From assembly GCA_021442155.1 (NCBI GenBank), contig CM038217.1, positions 153,581,834 through 153,645,833 on the forward strand: a stretch of 64,000 nucleotides of DNA, given 5' to 3'. Positions within the stretch are counted from its first letter, which is position 1, and the number at the start of each line of letters is the position of its first letter. The stretch is from Cymbidium sinense (taxonomy: Eukaryota > Streptophyta > Magnoliopsida > Asparagales > Orchidaceae). Of this stretch, positions 1-11,628 are shown in pieces. The translations under genes and the position numbers were made by a program. The notes below the pieces were generated by a model. The model was not told the origin of the DNA, ran no database searches, and saw nothing but the letters and a program-made list of their open reading frames with translations.

Positions 1-59
1 AAAAATTTTTATGTACATGTAAATATCAAGTTGAAATGTAGGTGTCAATTTGTGTTTAG

Positions 60-480
60 TGATATTTTTTTTTACTAACAAGACCAAGCCGATGTGTAAA
101 GATATGTCCTTTTATATTTGACTTAGTAATTACTTCAACATGCATGGAAGTATCTGTTCTTGAAAATTTTGCATGGACATTAAGATGTCTAAGTTGAAGT
201 TTATATGTCAAATTTTGATTTTTGAGTTTTGTTAACCTGGGCCCGGTCCGAAGACCAAACCGGGAAGTATAGCATCTATTCTTTGTTTTATATCTAACTT
301 CTACATGTCCCTATTGTTTGGATATTTCAACATACATACGAGTATATGTTCTTTTAAAATATTGTATGGACATTAAATGTCTAAATAAATGTAGGTTCAA
401 TTTGAAGTTTAGGTTTTAATATAATATTTTTTGGGTTTTGTTAACTGAGTCTCAAGACCAAACCGGATGTATATGAGATG
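60..480. repeat. Diverged direct repeat, about 190-200 bp period
   Basis: Two to three imperfect units share the words AAGACCAAACCGG (near 252 and 453; an earlier variant near 82), TTTTGTTAAC and GGACATTAA. They are AT-rich and have no coding potential. They may be part of a retrotransposon LTR or a local satellite; the sequence does not decide which. Confidence 0.5.
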
Positions 481-664
481 GAGATTGATATTCATCTAGG
501 TATAACAGAACATTATTTAGGCTCAAACACCTTACTTACATGAGAAATCAAGAAGTACTGGGATTAAACGAATACTTTGAGCCCTTTTGATCAAGTAAAA
601 TGTTGTACATAAGATAAAGATCTTTTATCTAAGAGTATGAATCCAAGATATAAATACCCTTTTT
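481..664. other. AT-rich spacer
   Basis: No open reading frame or repeat of note was seen between the two repeat blocks. Confidence 0.4.
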
Positions 665-1670
665 TTGAAACAACAAATCAGAAGGGATATGCTAAAATAA
701 ATTATGTTGGAAGCCTATTTGATTAAAGATAATAGACCAAACATTCTAAGCCTTTTCATTGGAAATATGATATGCATATTATTTTGGCCAAAACTCCCTT
801 TATATCACAAATCAGAAGGGTATTGAAATAAATTATGTTGGAAGCCTATTTGATCAAATGTAAGGTAATAGACCAAACGTAGACTTAAGCCTTTTCATTG
901 GAAATATGATAAGTATATTATTTTAGCCAAAAGCCCCCCTTTTATGTCACAAATCAGCAAGGGTATAGGGCTGAAATAAATTATGTTGGAAGCCTATTTG
1001 ATCAAATGTAAGGTAATAGACCAAACATAGACTTAAGCATTTTCATTGAAAATATGATATGCATATTATTTTGGCCAAAACCTCCATTTTATGTCACAAA
1101 TCGCAAGGGTATGGGCTGAAATAAATTATGTTGAAGCCTATTTGATCAAATGGTAATAGACCAAACATAGACTTAAGCCTTTTATTGAAAATATGACATG
1201 CATATTATTTTGGCCAAACATCCCCCTTATGTCACAAATTAGCAAGGGTTGTGAAAATTATGTTGAAGCCTATTTGATCAAATGTATGGTAATAGACCAA
1301 ACATAGACTTAAGCCTTTTCATTGAAAATATGATATGCATATTATTTTGGCCAAAACCCCCCTTTTATATCACAAATCAGCAAGGGTATAGGGCTGAAAT
1401 AGATTATGTTGGAATCCTATTTGATCAATCATGAAGTAATGGGCCTAAAATGAACTTAGGCACTTAATTTGGGCTAAGAATCCTTTCTCTATGTGGCAAA
1501 TCAACAAACATAAAGGGGTTGAAACAATCATTTTTGAAGGCCCATATGATCAATCATAAAGTAATGGGCCTAAAATGAACTTAGGCACTTGATTTGGGCT
1601 AAGAACTCTTTCTCTAAAAATAAATCATTTTGTGAAGGCCCATATGATCAATCATCCATAGCCCATGTTT
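665..1670. repeat. Tandem array, about 140-bp unit, about 7 copies
   Basis: Units begin near 671, 805, 947, 1097, 1235, 1371 and 1497, with a partial unit near 1616. Each opens with ACAAATCAG followed by AAGGGTAT, has AAATTATGTTGGAAGCCTAT, then AATAGACCAAAC and TTTTGGCCAAAA. The last units diverge (AATGGGCCTAAAATGAACTT) and form a subfamily. Small 2-12 base gaps distinguish the units. It is non-coding. Confidence 0.8.
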
Positions 1671-2590
1671 CTCTTGATAAGGGGGAGGAGAAAACAAAAA
1701 TATGAGTAGATATCATATGTCATTTAAGAGACAAGTGGATTAATTAAAATCCACCTCCTTCACATGTAAGCTCATGACAAATGGGGCATAAGTACTCATT
1801 AAATTTTTATTAAGAAGATATAGCAAAAGAAGTTTATTTTTCCTTTAAATCCACCTTTTTTTTTATGACATTAAGGAAGTGATAATGATGCACAAGGGCA
1901 TATTTCACATGTTCATGTGCATATGATATGATAAAATGACATGAATTAAGATGATTTTCGCATGCCTTATGACAAAGCCCCATGTGTCGATGCCATAAGA
2001 TAGATGAAAAGAAGGAGAAGCCTATAAATAAGAGGATTCACCTCTCATGAAACTTACTATCTTCCTCTTCTATTTAGTAATACTAGTCCAAGTTTTTTCA
2101 ATCTTGCAAAAATGGTTAAGTTGTGCCACATAGACTTATAAGTTCTCTTTCTAACTTGACATTTTTCTATTTTGATATCTTCATGATAGGTTTCATGTCA
2201 TATGGTAGATTTAATTTATTCCATATGTGTTTGCTTCATGTTTTCACTATGTCTCATGGATGTATGTAAATCATGATGGGAATGACAAGTAAAGTAGGGG
2301 AGGTAATTATGTTTGAACACATGTCTAATGTGTATTTCATAACATGTCAAGCTAAATAGAATCCTAAGATGAGCATTACACAATGCATGTCATAATGGCC
2401 AAATAAGAAAATAGCTTCCATAAAATAAAAATTCAACACATAAGCATTTATATTAACCACTTTATGTCATACTTGCTACAAATAGGATAGCTAGATATAG
2501 AGATTGAAGCATAAGTATCATATATATAAAGAAAATTTTTAAATAAACATGATAACTTAAGCATTTCATCCCTTTATTTTTATCTTTTTT
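1671..2590. other. Non-coding region with a TATA-like element
   Basis: No coding sequence is supported. CTATAAATAAG at about 2024-2034 is followed by the short inverted repeat AGAGG-ATTCA-CCTCT. This arrangement is common in plant LTR-retrotransposon promoters, so the stretch could be an LTR, but no matching second LTR was found in the window. Confidence 0.35.
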
Positions 2591-3490
2591 TTCTTTATAA
2601 ATTTTGGCAGCCTCCTGCCATCATCCCCTCAAAAGGGGGCTACTTCGGGGGACTAGGTCTTCCCACCACACCAAGAAAGTATGTATGGTAGTGTGAGACG
2701 ATGAATTTATTTACACCGCCCAAGAAAGGCGTATGGGTTAGCATCATAACAATAGTTTCCATGTTGGAGAAACAAGAGTAGGTACTTATAGTAATAAATT
2801 TAAAGCTTGCATTTGTATATAAACATGCTTAAATATTCCAAAAAAATAAATCTTTCCTCCTTCCTTTTTTTTAAACAAAATTTACAACAGCCTCCGTCAA
2901 GATACTGGGTTGTGAGAGATGCTGCTCACCATGCCAAGAATGTATGGGTGGATGTCGTGAGACACCATGCTGAAATTTTATTTTTTCCACCACCAAGAAA
3001 GGTATAGGTTAGCATAACATAATATTTCCCACCATGGAGAGAAACATGAGTGGTACTTATAGTAATAGATTTGCATATAAAAAAAAGAGTTGCTTGTATG
3101 TATATTTAATTAAGAGCATAATAATCAAAATTTACAGCTCTCCCTCCATATGTGGGGTTGCCATGAGATCCGCCCACCATGCCAAGAAAGGCATGTATGG
3201 GTGGATGTCGAGACATCACTACCAAATTTTGATAGATAGCATAACATTTCCTACCATGTTGGAGAAACATGAGATACTTATAGTAATAAATTTAAAGCTT
3301 GCATTTGCATAATAATAAAAGAAATGCTTTGCATATATAATTAATTAGCATAATTATCAAATTTACAACAAATTCTCCCTCCCCACATGTGGTTGAGAGA
3401 TCTGGCGCCCACCATGCCAAGAAAGGCATGGGTGGATGTCGTGAGACATCACATAAATTTTGATAGCATAGCATTTCCTATTAACAAGAT
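2590..3490. repeat. Tandem array, about 230-bp unit, 4 copies
   Basis: Four diverged units share CCACCATGCCAAGAAAGGCA, GGTGGATGTCGTGAGACA, ACTTATAGTAATA and TTTAAAGCTTGCATTTG. Approximate starts are 2600, 2880, 3133 and 3360. Short open frames inside are by-products of the repeat; I do not call genes here. Confidence 0.75.
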
Positions 3491-4440
3491 ATCGAATAAT
3501 AAACAAATAAATATGCAAGAATGAAACCCATGAAGTAAACAATTTCAAGTTTTGAGTTTCAGATTTTGGGATTTCACAACACCCAAGCCCTTCTATGCTT
3601 TTAAATTTCAGATTTCATCCCTTTCTTTTGTAGGTAAGAGACAATTTCAAAGAAACATTAACCCTCCATATGATAAGAACATAGGGTTGAGGATAGAAAT
3701 ACTTGCATTTAGCTTAGAATTCTATCCCAAGGGAATTATTTTCAGCAACTTGACATTAAGGCCTAGGATTAGTTTCATGCAATATTTGAAAATCTCTCTT
3801 CTAATTTCAGATTGATTTGTATATGAAAGAGGCATGATACATATAATTTCTCCCATAGGAAATTCATTGAAGCAGGATAAAAAAAAACATGGAATTTATA
3901 GAAGAATAGCAAATAGTATGATATCTAAGCCATACATCCTTCCTTATCAGATTTTTCAAACTTCCGGCTCAAATAAAAGAAATTTTAGCAAGCATCACAT
4001 CTTTAGATAGCAAACTAATTGATTTCCCCTTAGATAAAATAAATTTCAGCAAGCATTCCCTTTGATAAAGATAATTTGAGCAAGCACCACACTCACTTAC
4101 TTGTAAGACAATGTAATTTCTTCAAGATAAAAGAAATTTCAGCAAGCTTTATGCCTTTAGGGATAAGAAATATTTGCATAAATTTCGTTTTTACCATATC
4201 CAGAAATTTTTCAACAAAGGAAACACATAGGGTCCATAAAAAATAGCAAACACAATATATTTGGGCCATACATCATCCCAAATTATTTTCAAAGCTTTAT
4301 AACATAAATGTGAATAAATAAAAAATGAGATTATGGCCATACATCATCCAAAATCTCTAAAGGAAACTTTTAACACAAACTCAAGCATAAGATATAGCAT
4401 TTTAACAAAACCCTAATTTCCAAAATACCCAAATATAGGA
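3491..4440. other. AT-rich non-coding DNA with short AAATTTCAGCAAGCA repeats
   Basis: The word ATTTCAGCAAGC or a close variant recurs at about 3985, 4045, 4075 and 4140, preceded by GATAAAA. An open frame at 3552-3815 has no recognisable features. Nothing else is seen. Confidence 0.5.
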
Positions 4441-4830
4441 AAATAAGCTTAGGGTTAGAAAGAGACGACCTGGAAGTGTTGATTGCTAAAGGGGAAGAAG
4501 GAGAAGAACCCTCAAAAAGGGTTTCATGGAACCAAGGTAACTGAGACTCGAAAGGGACGGACGATCCGAACAAGGAAATCAACCGAGGAAGCTAGAGGGC
4601 AAACCAGAACAAGAGAGGACCGAGAGGAAATACAGGGAAAGAAAGTCGAGAGGAGAGGTGGAGATCGGGAAATCACAGAGGAAATCCAAAGACCAGCAGG
4701 GAGAGGAGACCAAGAGAAAGAGAATCGACGAGAGCCAGAGCCACAGAACAGAGAGGAAGAGTCGTGAGCAAGAGCTTGAATGAGACCGGACCCTCGATCT
4801 TGGGTCGCCACCTCTTTGATTGGCTACCAT
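4440..4830. other. Purine-rich low-complexity block
   Basis: The plus strand is rich in GA and AGAG, so the minus strand is pyrimidine-rich. Open frames on both strands here encode only charged or Ser/Leu low-complexity sequence. It may be an untranslated leader-like region, or the mirror of the pyrimidine-rich block at 8345-8960 (see findings). Confidence 0.4.
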
Positions 4831-5430
4831 TTGGCAGAATAGGGATTAGCCGTTGTGTAATTGAGGCTTGGGAGGCTGATTTAGATTAAGGATTAAGGAT
4901 TGGGCGGCTGATTTAGATTAGGGATTAAGGGTTTATTAGCTTAAGGATTAATAGAATTAATCCTAATTATAAAATTTTGTCGAATCATCCCAATAATCCC
5001 CAATAAAATATTTGGTATTTCCATTATGCCGAACGCAACGGCGCAATCGATTTCGCGATCGGAGGTCATTTGGACAACGTCGGTGATGATCGAAGTGAAA
5101 TTAGATTTAAATTGTGCGACATCGCGCTCAAATTAATCGACGTCCGTGCACATTTTGCCGAATCGATCGCGGAAGGCGTTGTTTTAGAATTCGATATTTC
5201 GGCAACAACGGCATCAATTTTGTGAGATCGCTTAGATGTCGCCGATTTCTTTCGATATGCATGTAATTTTAAAAAAGTTGATTTTAATTATTTGATCGAT
5301 CATTAATTGATTCGATATTTTCCCATTTAATTAATTTTAATATCTGAGGCGCATTATAAAGTCGAATTTTCAAATTGCAGCAAATTAATCGATTTTGATC
5401 GCGATTAGGGCATTTTAATTTCCACCATAT
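4831..5430. other. CpG-bearing non-coding segment
   Basis: The stretch has many TCGAT, GCGAT and TCGCG words against an AT-rich background, and short TTAGATTA/GGATTAAGG repeats at 4870-4960. No reading frame is maintained. It lies beyond the 3' end of the minus-strand relic at 5431-7181 and is probably part of the same mobile element. Confidence 0.35.
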
Positions 5431-7181
5431 TTATTTAATTTCAAGTGGCACATAGTTATAGGTCAACACAATAAAGTAACGTGTCTCAAGTGGAATCATC
5501 CTGATCTTCCTATTGTCCATTACACCAGAGATGAATAGCCAACCATCATGAGTAGTTGATAGAAAGAAACCAAACTGTCGTGCAACCCGGTTGGGCTGAT
5601 AGCCCTCTCTAGCAATTGACTGACCAAATTGATAACATAACCATCCTGGACGTATACTGAAAAAGTACTCAGCTATTCTCAACATCTGTCGGCCATGAAG
5701 CAATGAATATCTGTCATTCTCATCAATACTATCAATAAGATCAGCCTCTATCAAGTCAGATGGTAAACCAATTATGTCCGGCTGATGAACTAATAAAAAT
5801 CGACCTCTGACCAAATGAGGAGCAAAAAAAAACATTCAAATTTGCTCCATCTCCAAAGTAGACGATGATCTCTATAATTGTAAGACTGTAGGATATTCTC
5901 GCCCTGAAAAAAATGCTAGATACTCGAAACAAGCAAATGCTCCATATATGTGGAGGTGAACCCAAGTGTACAAGTACTGCCAAGGTAGAGTCACATCTCA
6001 TAACTCTAGAGAACCAGCTTCAGAAATCACCCCCAAAATCCTGTAAATTCTGGCTAACACTATTGGGGCTCGAGAAATTTGCTAACCTCGAGAAATCCTG
6101 TTGGCTACTAACAAGCACCTGGACGAACCGATCCCTCTATAATGGGAAGCATAAAATACAGAGTCATGTCACTATAAATCCTGCTAAGAACAAATCCTCG
6201 TTCAATCCCTATAGGGCTGGAGAAGTCTCTCCTACTAATAAAGTAGGCTTCACAGTCTCCTTAGATAAGTAACTGTCATCAGCCACACTCAATCGAAATG
6301 GATCATGTAGTGCTCTCTCGAGATAGAGCATAATCGTAAGAAGCTCAATCATGCAACAATGTAGCTTGTGATTGTCTAGAGCGTCCTAATGCTAGAAAGC
6401 CAGGTAATAATGGTTTAGAAGATTAATATAAATAGATGGCATGGCTAATCTGGCATGTCGATCACTATCAACTGAAGGATGCCTGCGAAATAACTCATCA
6501 TCAGGCGGAACGCACTCCTCATAGCGATAACCAAACACTGGAAGGCCTGACATAGCTTATAAGTCTCAAAGTGTAACTACAACTCCTCTGGGCCAATCTA
6601 ACAAGTGTTACTACTAGCATCCCAAAACTTCGCTGCTCCACGAGCCCAAGAAGAAGGCATACCTCCAAAATCAAATAAAGACAAATATATTGCCTCGTAA
6701 ATGTTAGCTGTCCATAAAGTGTCTATGTGAGCCTGCAAGATGTATCTAGCTCATGTGATGTATCTATGTGAAAGACTAGGAATCTTGCCAACAGATGAAT
6801 CTCGAAGCAAGTCTGATGAGCTCGAATAGACCGTGGTTCAAGTCTAATCTGCTCAATTTTGTCGAAACATAAAATATAATATATATATTGAATGACTGAT
6901 CTTATCAGAGGATTGTAGTCCTAGCATTTCAGCTTAATGATAGCCACCCAATCTACAGGATCCTTAAAAGAAAAAGAATCTAAAGTACAGTCAGGAAGTA
7001 TGGAAGAGCGTGCAAAGAAATCTTGGTAAAGATCATGTCCTCTTAACATATTAATGCGCTGCTCAATCCTATCTGTGATATCAGCATCTCCATGAGGATC
7101 ATGCCTATTAATCTCCAAGCAAATAGCCTCTTCGCTAGGCTCACTAGGAGACAAGTCATCTGATCTCCTCCAGCTAAACAT
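5431..7181 (-). pseudogene. Decayed transposon-type plant mobile domain (PMD-like) gene
   Basis: The minus strand reads as a broken protein gene. The first segment (7181-6921) opens with MFSWRRSDDLSPSEPSEE. Near 6690-6640 there is DFGGMPSSWARGAAKFW, followed by an in-frame stop, and near 6550-6480 RYEECVPPDDELF. The last segment (5835-5431) contains PNRVARQFGFF and ends with a stop at 5431. The RVARQFG-type motif and the W..A..FW pattern recall the plant mobile domain/DUF7745 proteins that plant transposons often carry. I infer this from motif memory, not from a search. At least two frame changes and internal stops separate the segments, so it is not functional. The plus-strand open frame at 5913-6272 is a shadow. 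An alternative is an unrelated host gene fossil. Confidence 0.4.
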
Positions 7182-7239
7182 ACTCCTTTCAAATCATCAG
7201 AGAAAATGTATATAAGAATACAGGTGACAATAGGATAAA

Positions 7240-7885
7240 ACATGAGCAGAATGAAAATAACGAGTTACACTAAGAAGCAATAAAAAAAGGAGAGAAAGAA
7301 GAATCGTCATAAAAGAAAAAAAATCAAAATAAAAAAGGTCAATTAGTTTTCAACAAATATGACTTACTCAATGCACAAATAATATTTGTTGGGGGCATTT
7401 GTTGACCTTCACATATGCTACGCAGCGAATCGAGCCTATAAAATGAATTCGATCGACTTCAGATGTTTCAGAACACAAATCAGAGTTGAATTACACTAGA
7501 CATCATCAAAAGCTGACCCAAATGACTCTGATCAATGAACAGACTTCGCCTTCACATTCAGAATGTCAAAATTTATCAAAATATACATATTCTATAGTCT
7601 AATAGTCAACCGATCAAGAAATCGAGCTGTCAACGCTCCAACATATATATCATATTGAGGCTGATTTATTTAACCAAAGCCTTCTATTCACGAAATTGAT
7701 GGTTTCTTTAAAATGTTGAAAACTAAAAAATGAAACTGTCCATGCTCAATTCAAATGAGTCTATGCGAATATTGAATGATCATAAGTGACAACACGCAAA
7801 TCAAGGATGAAATATACTGGACGTTGCCAAAATTAGTTGAAATGATCTCGACGGCAAAGCGGACTTAACGCGTTTATAACATCGA

Positions 7886-7957
<72 letters not shown>

Positions 7958-8340
7958 TATAATTTAATAAAACGATCAAGAGATCGAATGTCATACGCCA
8001 TATCGAGTCGAGGCGAATGACTTAAACCAAACAACCTTCGTTCATAAAATTGATTGTGACGTTAACTTTAAAATGTTGAAATCTATCAAATAAGACTATG
8101 TGCACTCGATTTAGAAAGTTTACACAAATGTCGAAGCGAGCAAGGCTAATTTTGAGAAATTGATCCAATTCGGCTTCTCAATCAAATACCCAATAACGAA
8201 TGATATGCGTTAATATCGAATAATCTTGGATCAACATATATATTAATCATATAAAAAATTTTCCATAAAATTCATATTAAAATCGATTAAACGCTAAAAA
8301 ATTATATTTTCCTAATAAATGACCTAATAACCTAATTGCT
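7240..8340. repeat. Diverged direct duplication with a (TA)n tract
   Basis: The segment at about 7585-7800 is repeated in diverged form at about 7950-8140, an offset of about 365 bp. Both contain a GATCAAGARATCGA word, an AACCAAAC/AACCAAAG word and TTTAAAATGTTGAAA. A perfect (TA)n run at about 7889-7955 sits between them. No coding sequence is seen. Confidence 0.55.
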
Positions 8341-8344
8341 ATTC

Positions 8345-8960
8345 GGCCCTAAATGGCAGCGTCCGCTAGGTTCATCATGCGAGCCCTCTTCCTCTCGATC
8401 GATTCAATCCTGAGCACACAGTAAGCCACTTCGGCCCCTTTCCGTTTCGACTCCTCACCCGTACGCGCGCGAGCAACCGTTCCCCCCTTTCCTCTTCCGA
8501 TTTCCCTTCAAAATCACACCAACCGTTCCCTCTTTGCCTCTCCTTCATTCGTCCCATATTTCTTCAAGTCTCTAACGATTCTCATCCTAGGTCGGTTAGG
8601 GCAGAATTCCATTCAATTTTCCTTCGAGTTTCAAGCCGCAAACCGCAAGCCTTAAGATTTGAACTCTCACTCTCTCGTCCTCTCCTGATTTCCCTCGATC
8701 CGAAGGAATGAACCACATGCTCTCTCGGTTTTCCTCCCGTCTCCCTCACCCGACCTCCCTCTCTTCCTCCCTGCTCTCGGTTCACACGCAAACAGCCGAA
8801 CACCCTTCTTCCCAATCAAACCAAACCGAGCCCCGTTTCCTCTCTTCCTCCCTGCTCTCAGTTCACACGCAAGCAGCCGAACACCCTTCTTCCCAATCGA
8901 ACCAAACCAAGCCCCATTTTCTTTTTTTCCTCTTATTCTCTTAGCTGAAATAGGAAATAA
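8345..8960. other. GC-richer pyrimidine block with an 81-bp tandem duplication
   Basis: The plus strand is rich in CTCTTCCTCC-type words. An 81-bp unit occurs twice in tandem (8760-8840 and 8841-8921) with about six differences. Open frames cross it on both strands (8708-8944 plus; 8667-9173 minus), but neither shows a domain or convincing codon use, so no gene is called. It looks like a leader or promoter-proximal region of a mobile element. Confidence 0.5.
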
Positions 8961-10555
8961 GATTGCAATAATTAATTTGTGATGCGTGAAAATAATAGTT
9001 GTGGATATATAAGAGTGTGGATGTGGAAATATATATATTTGCTTTTTGAGAGCACGCCTAATGCAGTTGGAAAGATGAGTGTGTAAGACACCACTCGCTA
9101 CGCTTAATGCGACGACGCCAAACAAAGCCAAAAGAATTGTTAGATGTCGTGACTCACGTCGCAACGCCATCATTCCCCAACCATTATCTTTAAGTTAAAA
9201 TGATCAATTTCATAATCCCAAACTCCATACCGCTATATCGCATTTAATGCGATGACCAAATTAATCAAAGCTTCTCACTTTATTGGGAGTGATTAACTGG
9301 CTATAATAGAACCCTAACACATATCTAAAGCCCTCTAAAATGAATGAAATCTCTAGAAATCTTATATATTATTAATCTCGCTTCTAAAAATTACACCCAC
9401 TCTTAAATCAATACTTTCTTCAATTTGCGAGAGGTCGATGATGAATTTTGGAGTCCACGAAAGGTTTGTATTATCATTTCTTGCCTCAATAGGCCAGATG
9501 ACATGTGTGTGTGCAATGGTTTACACAAACAGAAAGGAGCTCTTTTCCTAAGCCCAACAATTGAGGGAAATGATAAAGCTGGGTTGGAGAGGTAGAACTA
9601 GATCCCATACCACATTGTTGAGGAGTTTCATTTGGTGATTGATTTTCTTGATGTGAGCTTGTTGTCAGGTAGGTTAGGCTAACCAAGGGTGATTGCTAGT
9701 GCTACAAATAATGGGGTTGAAATAGGCTTTCAAGTTGTAACACAAATCACCTATGAACCCATGCCTTAACCAATAAATCCCTTGTGACAATGATAGCCAC
9801 ACTTTCTTCAAGATGCCTGATCATGCTAATAACATCCATTATAGAGATGAGAATATATCACAAAACTAATTACCCAATTAGGACAGAGCATGATAAGACA
9901 TAAGATTTTTGTCTATATGATATTAAAATAGTAGTCTAGGGAGAAAATCAATAAAAATATTATCATAAAATTTTTGTTTATATAATGCTAAATACATAAG
10001 AATTTATAATTTAGTAATTGAAAATATAAAAAAACAATGCTATTATAATGATACTAAATGATAGACACTCTTTTATATGTTTAACTATAATTTATATATT
10101 AACCTGTCATAACTTCATGAGGGTATTATGTCTAATTTTAGCCACCTTATTCACAAAGTTATCTTAATATTACTTTCATGTCACACATTTACATTTCAAA
10201 CCATTCTAGTTAAGTTATGAATATTTATTCATTGTTTATATCAGGAAAAAATCATCTTGATTTATACAAAATAAAAAGATCTGATAATTTTTTTTAATGC
10301 TTGTGCATGCATTTTCTATATAAATTCAATTACCTATTAATTACATTTAATTTTAACTCCTATTATAAAGTAAACAAAATTAAATTATATTCAATTTCTT
10401 CGAACCAAATATATGCTAAATATCATTTAACTTTTATATCATGACTCAACTCAGTTGTTTAAATTAAATCAATAAAATTTTAAAAATTGTTCATATGAAT
10501 TATAATTAAATGAGCATCATCCAATCTATTATGATAATAAAAGGACCCAAAAAGA
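8961..10555. other. Intergenic AT-rich DNA
   Basis: No gene is supported. Two short related words, CTTAATGCGACGA (about 9099) and CATTTAATGCGATGA (about 9241), lie 140 bp apart. The minus-strand open frame at 9486-9686 is unremarkable. Confidence 0.4.
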
Positions 10556-10563
10556 ATCCAGCG

Positions 10564-10591
10564 CACGTGACTCCTTACCACGTGTCACGTG
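10564..10591. promoter_or_regulatory. Cluster of three G-box (CACGTG) motifs
   Basis: CACGTG occurs at 10564-10569, 10579-10584 and 10586-10591. G-boxes are the core sites of plant bZIP and bHLH factors, and the flanking ACGTGTC matches an ABA-response element. Such close clustering is typical of a regulated promoter. The next recognisable coding sequence downstream is only the LINE at 11.29 kb, so the target gene is unknown or lost. A TATTAAATAG element lies at about 10869. Confidence 0.55.
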
Positions 10592-11285
10592 TGCTTTTTG
10601 CAGCTTCTTCTAAATTACAAAAGGACACTTTCAGATCACTGCTGTACACAAAGCGTTCAATATCCCTTAAAGCAGTCTCTTGAAGCCACTAAATGTTGCG
10701 TAATTTTAGGATGAAGATAGAATAAAATAACAAATTTATAAAACAAAATTATTTTTAGGAAAATGTCGCTTTTATTCTAAAATCAACAAAATCCTACAAA
10801 TATCAAAAGTGATTATATGTTATGAACACGTGCCTATGCGAGGTTATTTTATCTCTTAATTTTGGTGGCTATTAAATAGAGAAAGCATTCTGTAAAATAC
10901 GCTCTCAGAAGTCAGAAATTAATTTAGTTGGAATATTCCAATCAGAATTTAGTTAATTATTATATATTACATTCATCTTAAAATAAAGTTTAATTTAATT
11001 TAAATTTTATTACAATGTGTTGGTGTAACTTATCTCTCACAGTCTCTGTATTTATAAAAACAAAAATATTTTTATTCAGTTTTAAATTTAGTGATTTCGT
11101 AGTTCAAAACTTCCTCAACTTTCATACTGAAATTTTTAAAATAATTTTAAAAAAGTATAATTACCTTATTAATTTAATTGTTTAGATGAAAAGAAAGTAT
11201 TGAAAATAAAAATTAAAAATATCAAAAAAAAAAAAAGAGAGAGAGATTAATACATTAAGACTTATTCTTGAACGAATGAGCTTTT
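10592..11285. other. AT-rich spacer upstream of the LINE
   Basis: No reading frame is seen. A short A-run plus (GA) stretch at about 11224-11248 precedes the LINE 5' break. Confidence 0.4.
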
Positions 11286-11299
11286 CTTCGACAGATTTC

Positions 11300-11628
11300 T
11301 TCCACTATGACTGAACCTTGGCTGGTGATTGGTAACTTCAACTGTCTTATTTTCTAATGAGAAATTGGGTGGCAATCCTATTCCCCCAAACCGGCTCATT
11401 GATTTTAAGGATTGTGTTCAAGATTCAGGACTTCTTGATCTACCTAGCTCAGGACTCTTCTTCACTTGGTCAAATCTCAGATTGGACAATCATATAAAGA
11501 CAAGAATAGACAGGGCTTTGTGCAATGCTCACTGGATTGATATTTTTCCTACCTCCTCTTATAAGGCTCTCTCCCCTTTAACCTCAGACCACTCCCCTTT
11601 GATAGTCTCCTTTCAGGACTTACAGTAA
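11300..11628 (+). pseudogene. LINE ORF2 endonuclease domain, C-terminal part
   Basis: This is an APE-type endonuclease remnant. It contains WLVIGNFNC, then LPSSGLFFTWSN, RIDRALCN and the catalytic-type SDHSPL motif. An extra T near 11345 breaks the frame after the first motif, and TAA ends the open frame at 11626-11628. Beyond it the ORF2 linker continues in broken frames (for example 11818-12303). It is non-functional. Confidence 0.8.

Noticed and set aside
665..1670. Possible CRISPR-like array
   Set aside because: Units are contiguous 140-bp tandem repeats without unique spacers, in a plant nuclear context.
4483..4767. 94-codon open frame rich in Arg, Glu and Lys
   Set aside because: Product of purine-rich low-complexity DNA; overlapping minus-strand frames are equally open and no domain is seen.
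5913..6272. 119-codon plus-strand open frame
   Set aside because: Antisense to the minus-strand mobile-domain relic; no recognisable features.
8667..9173. 168-codon minus-strand open frame
   Set aside because: Composed of a tandemly duplicated low-complexity segment with no domain and no splice or leader support.
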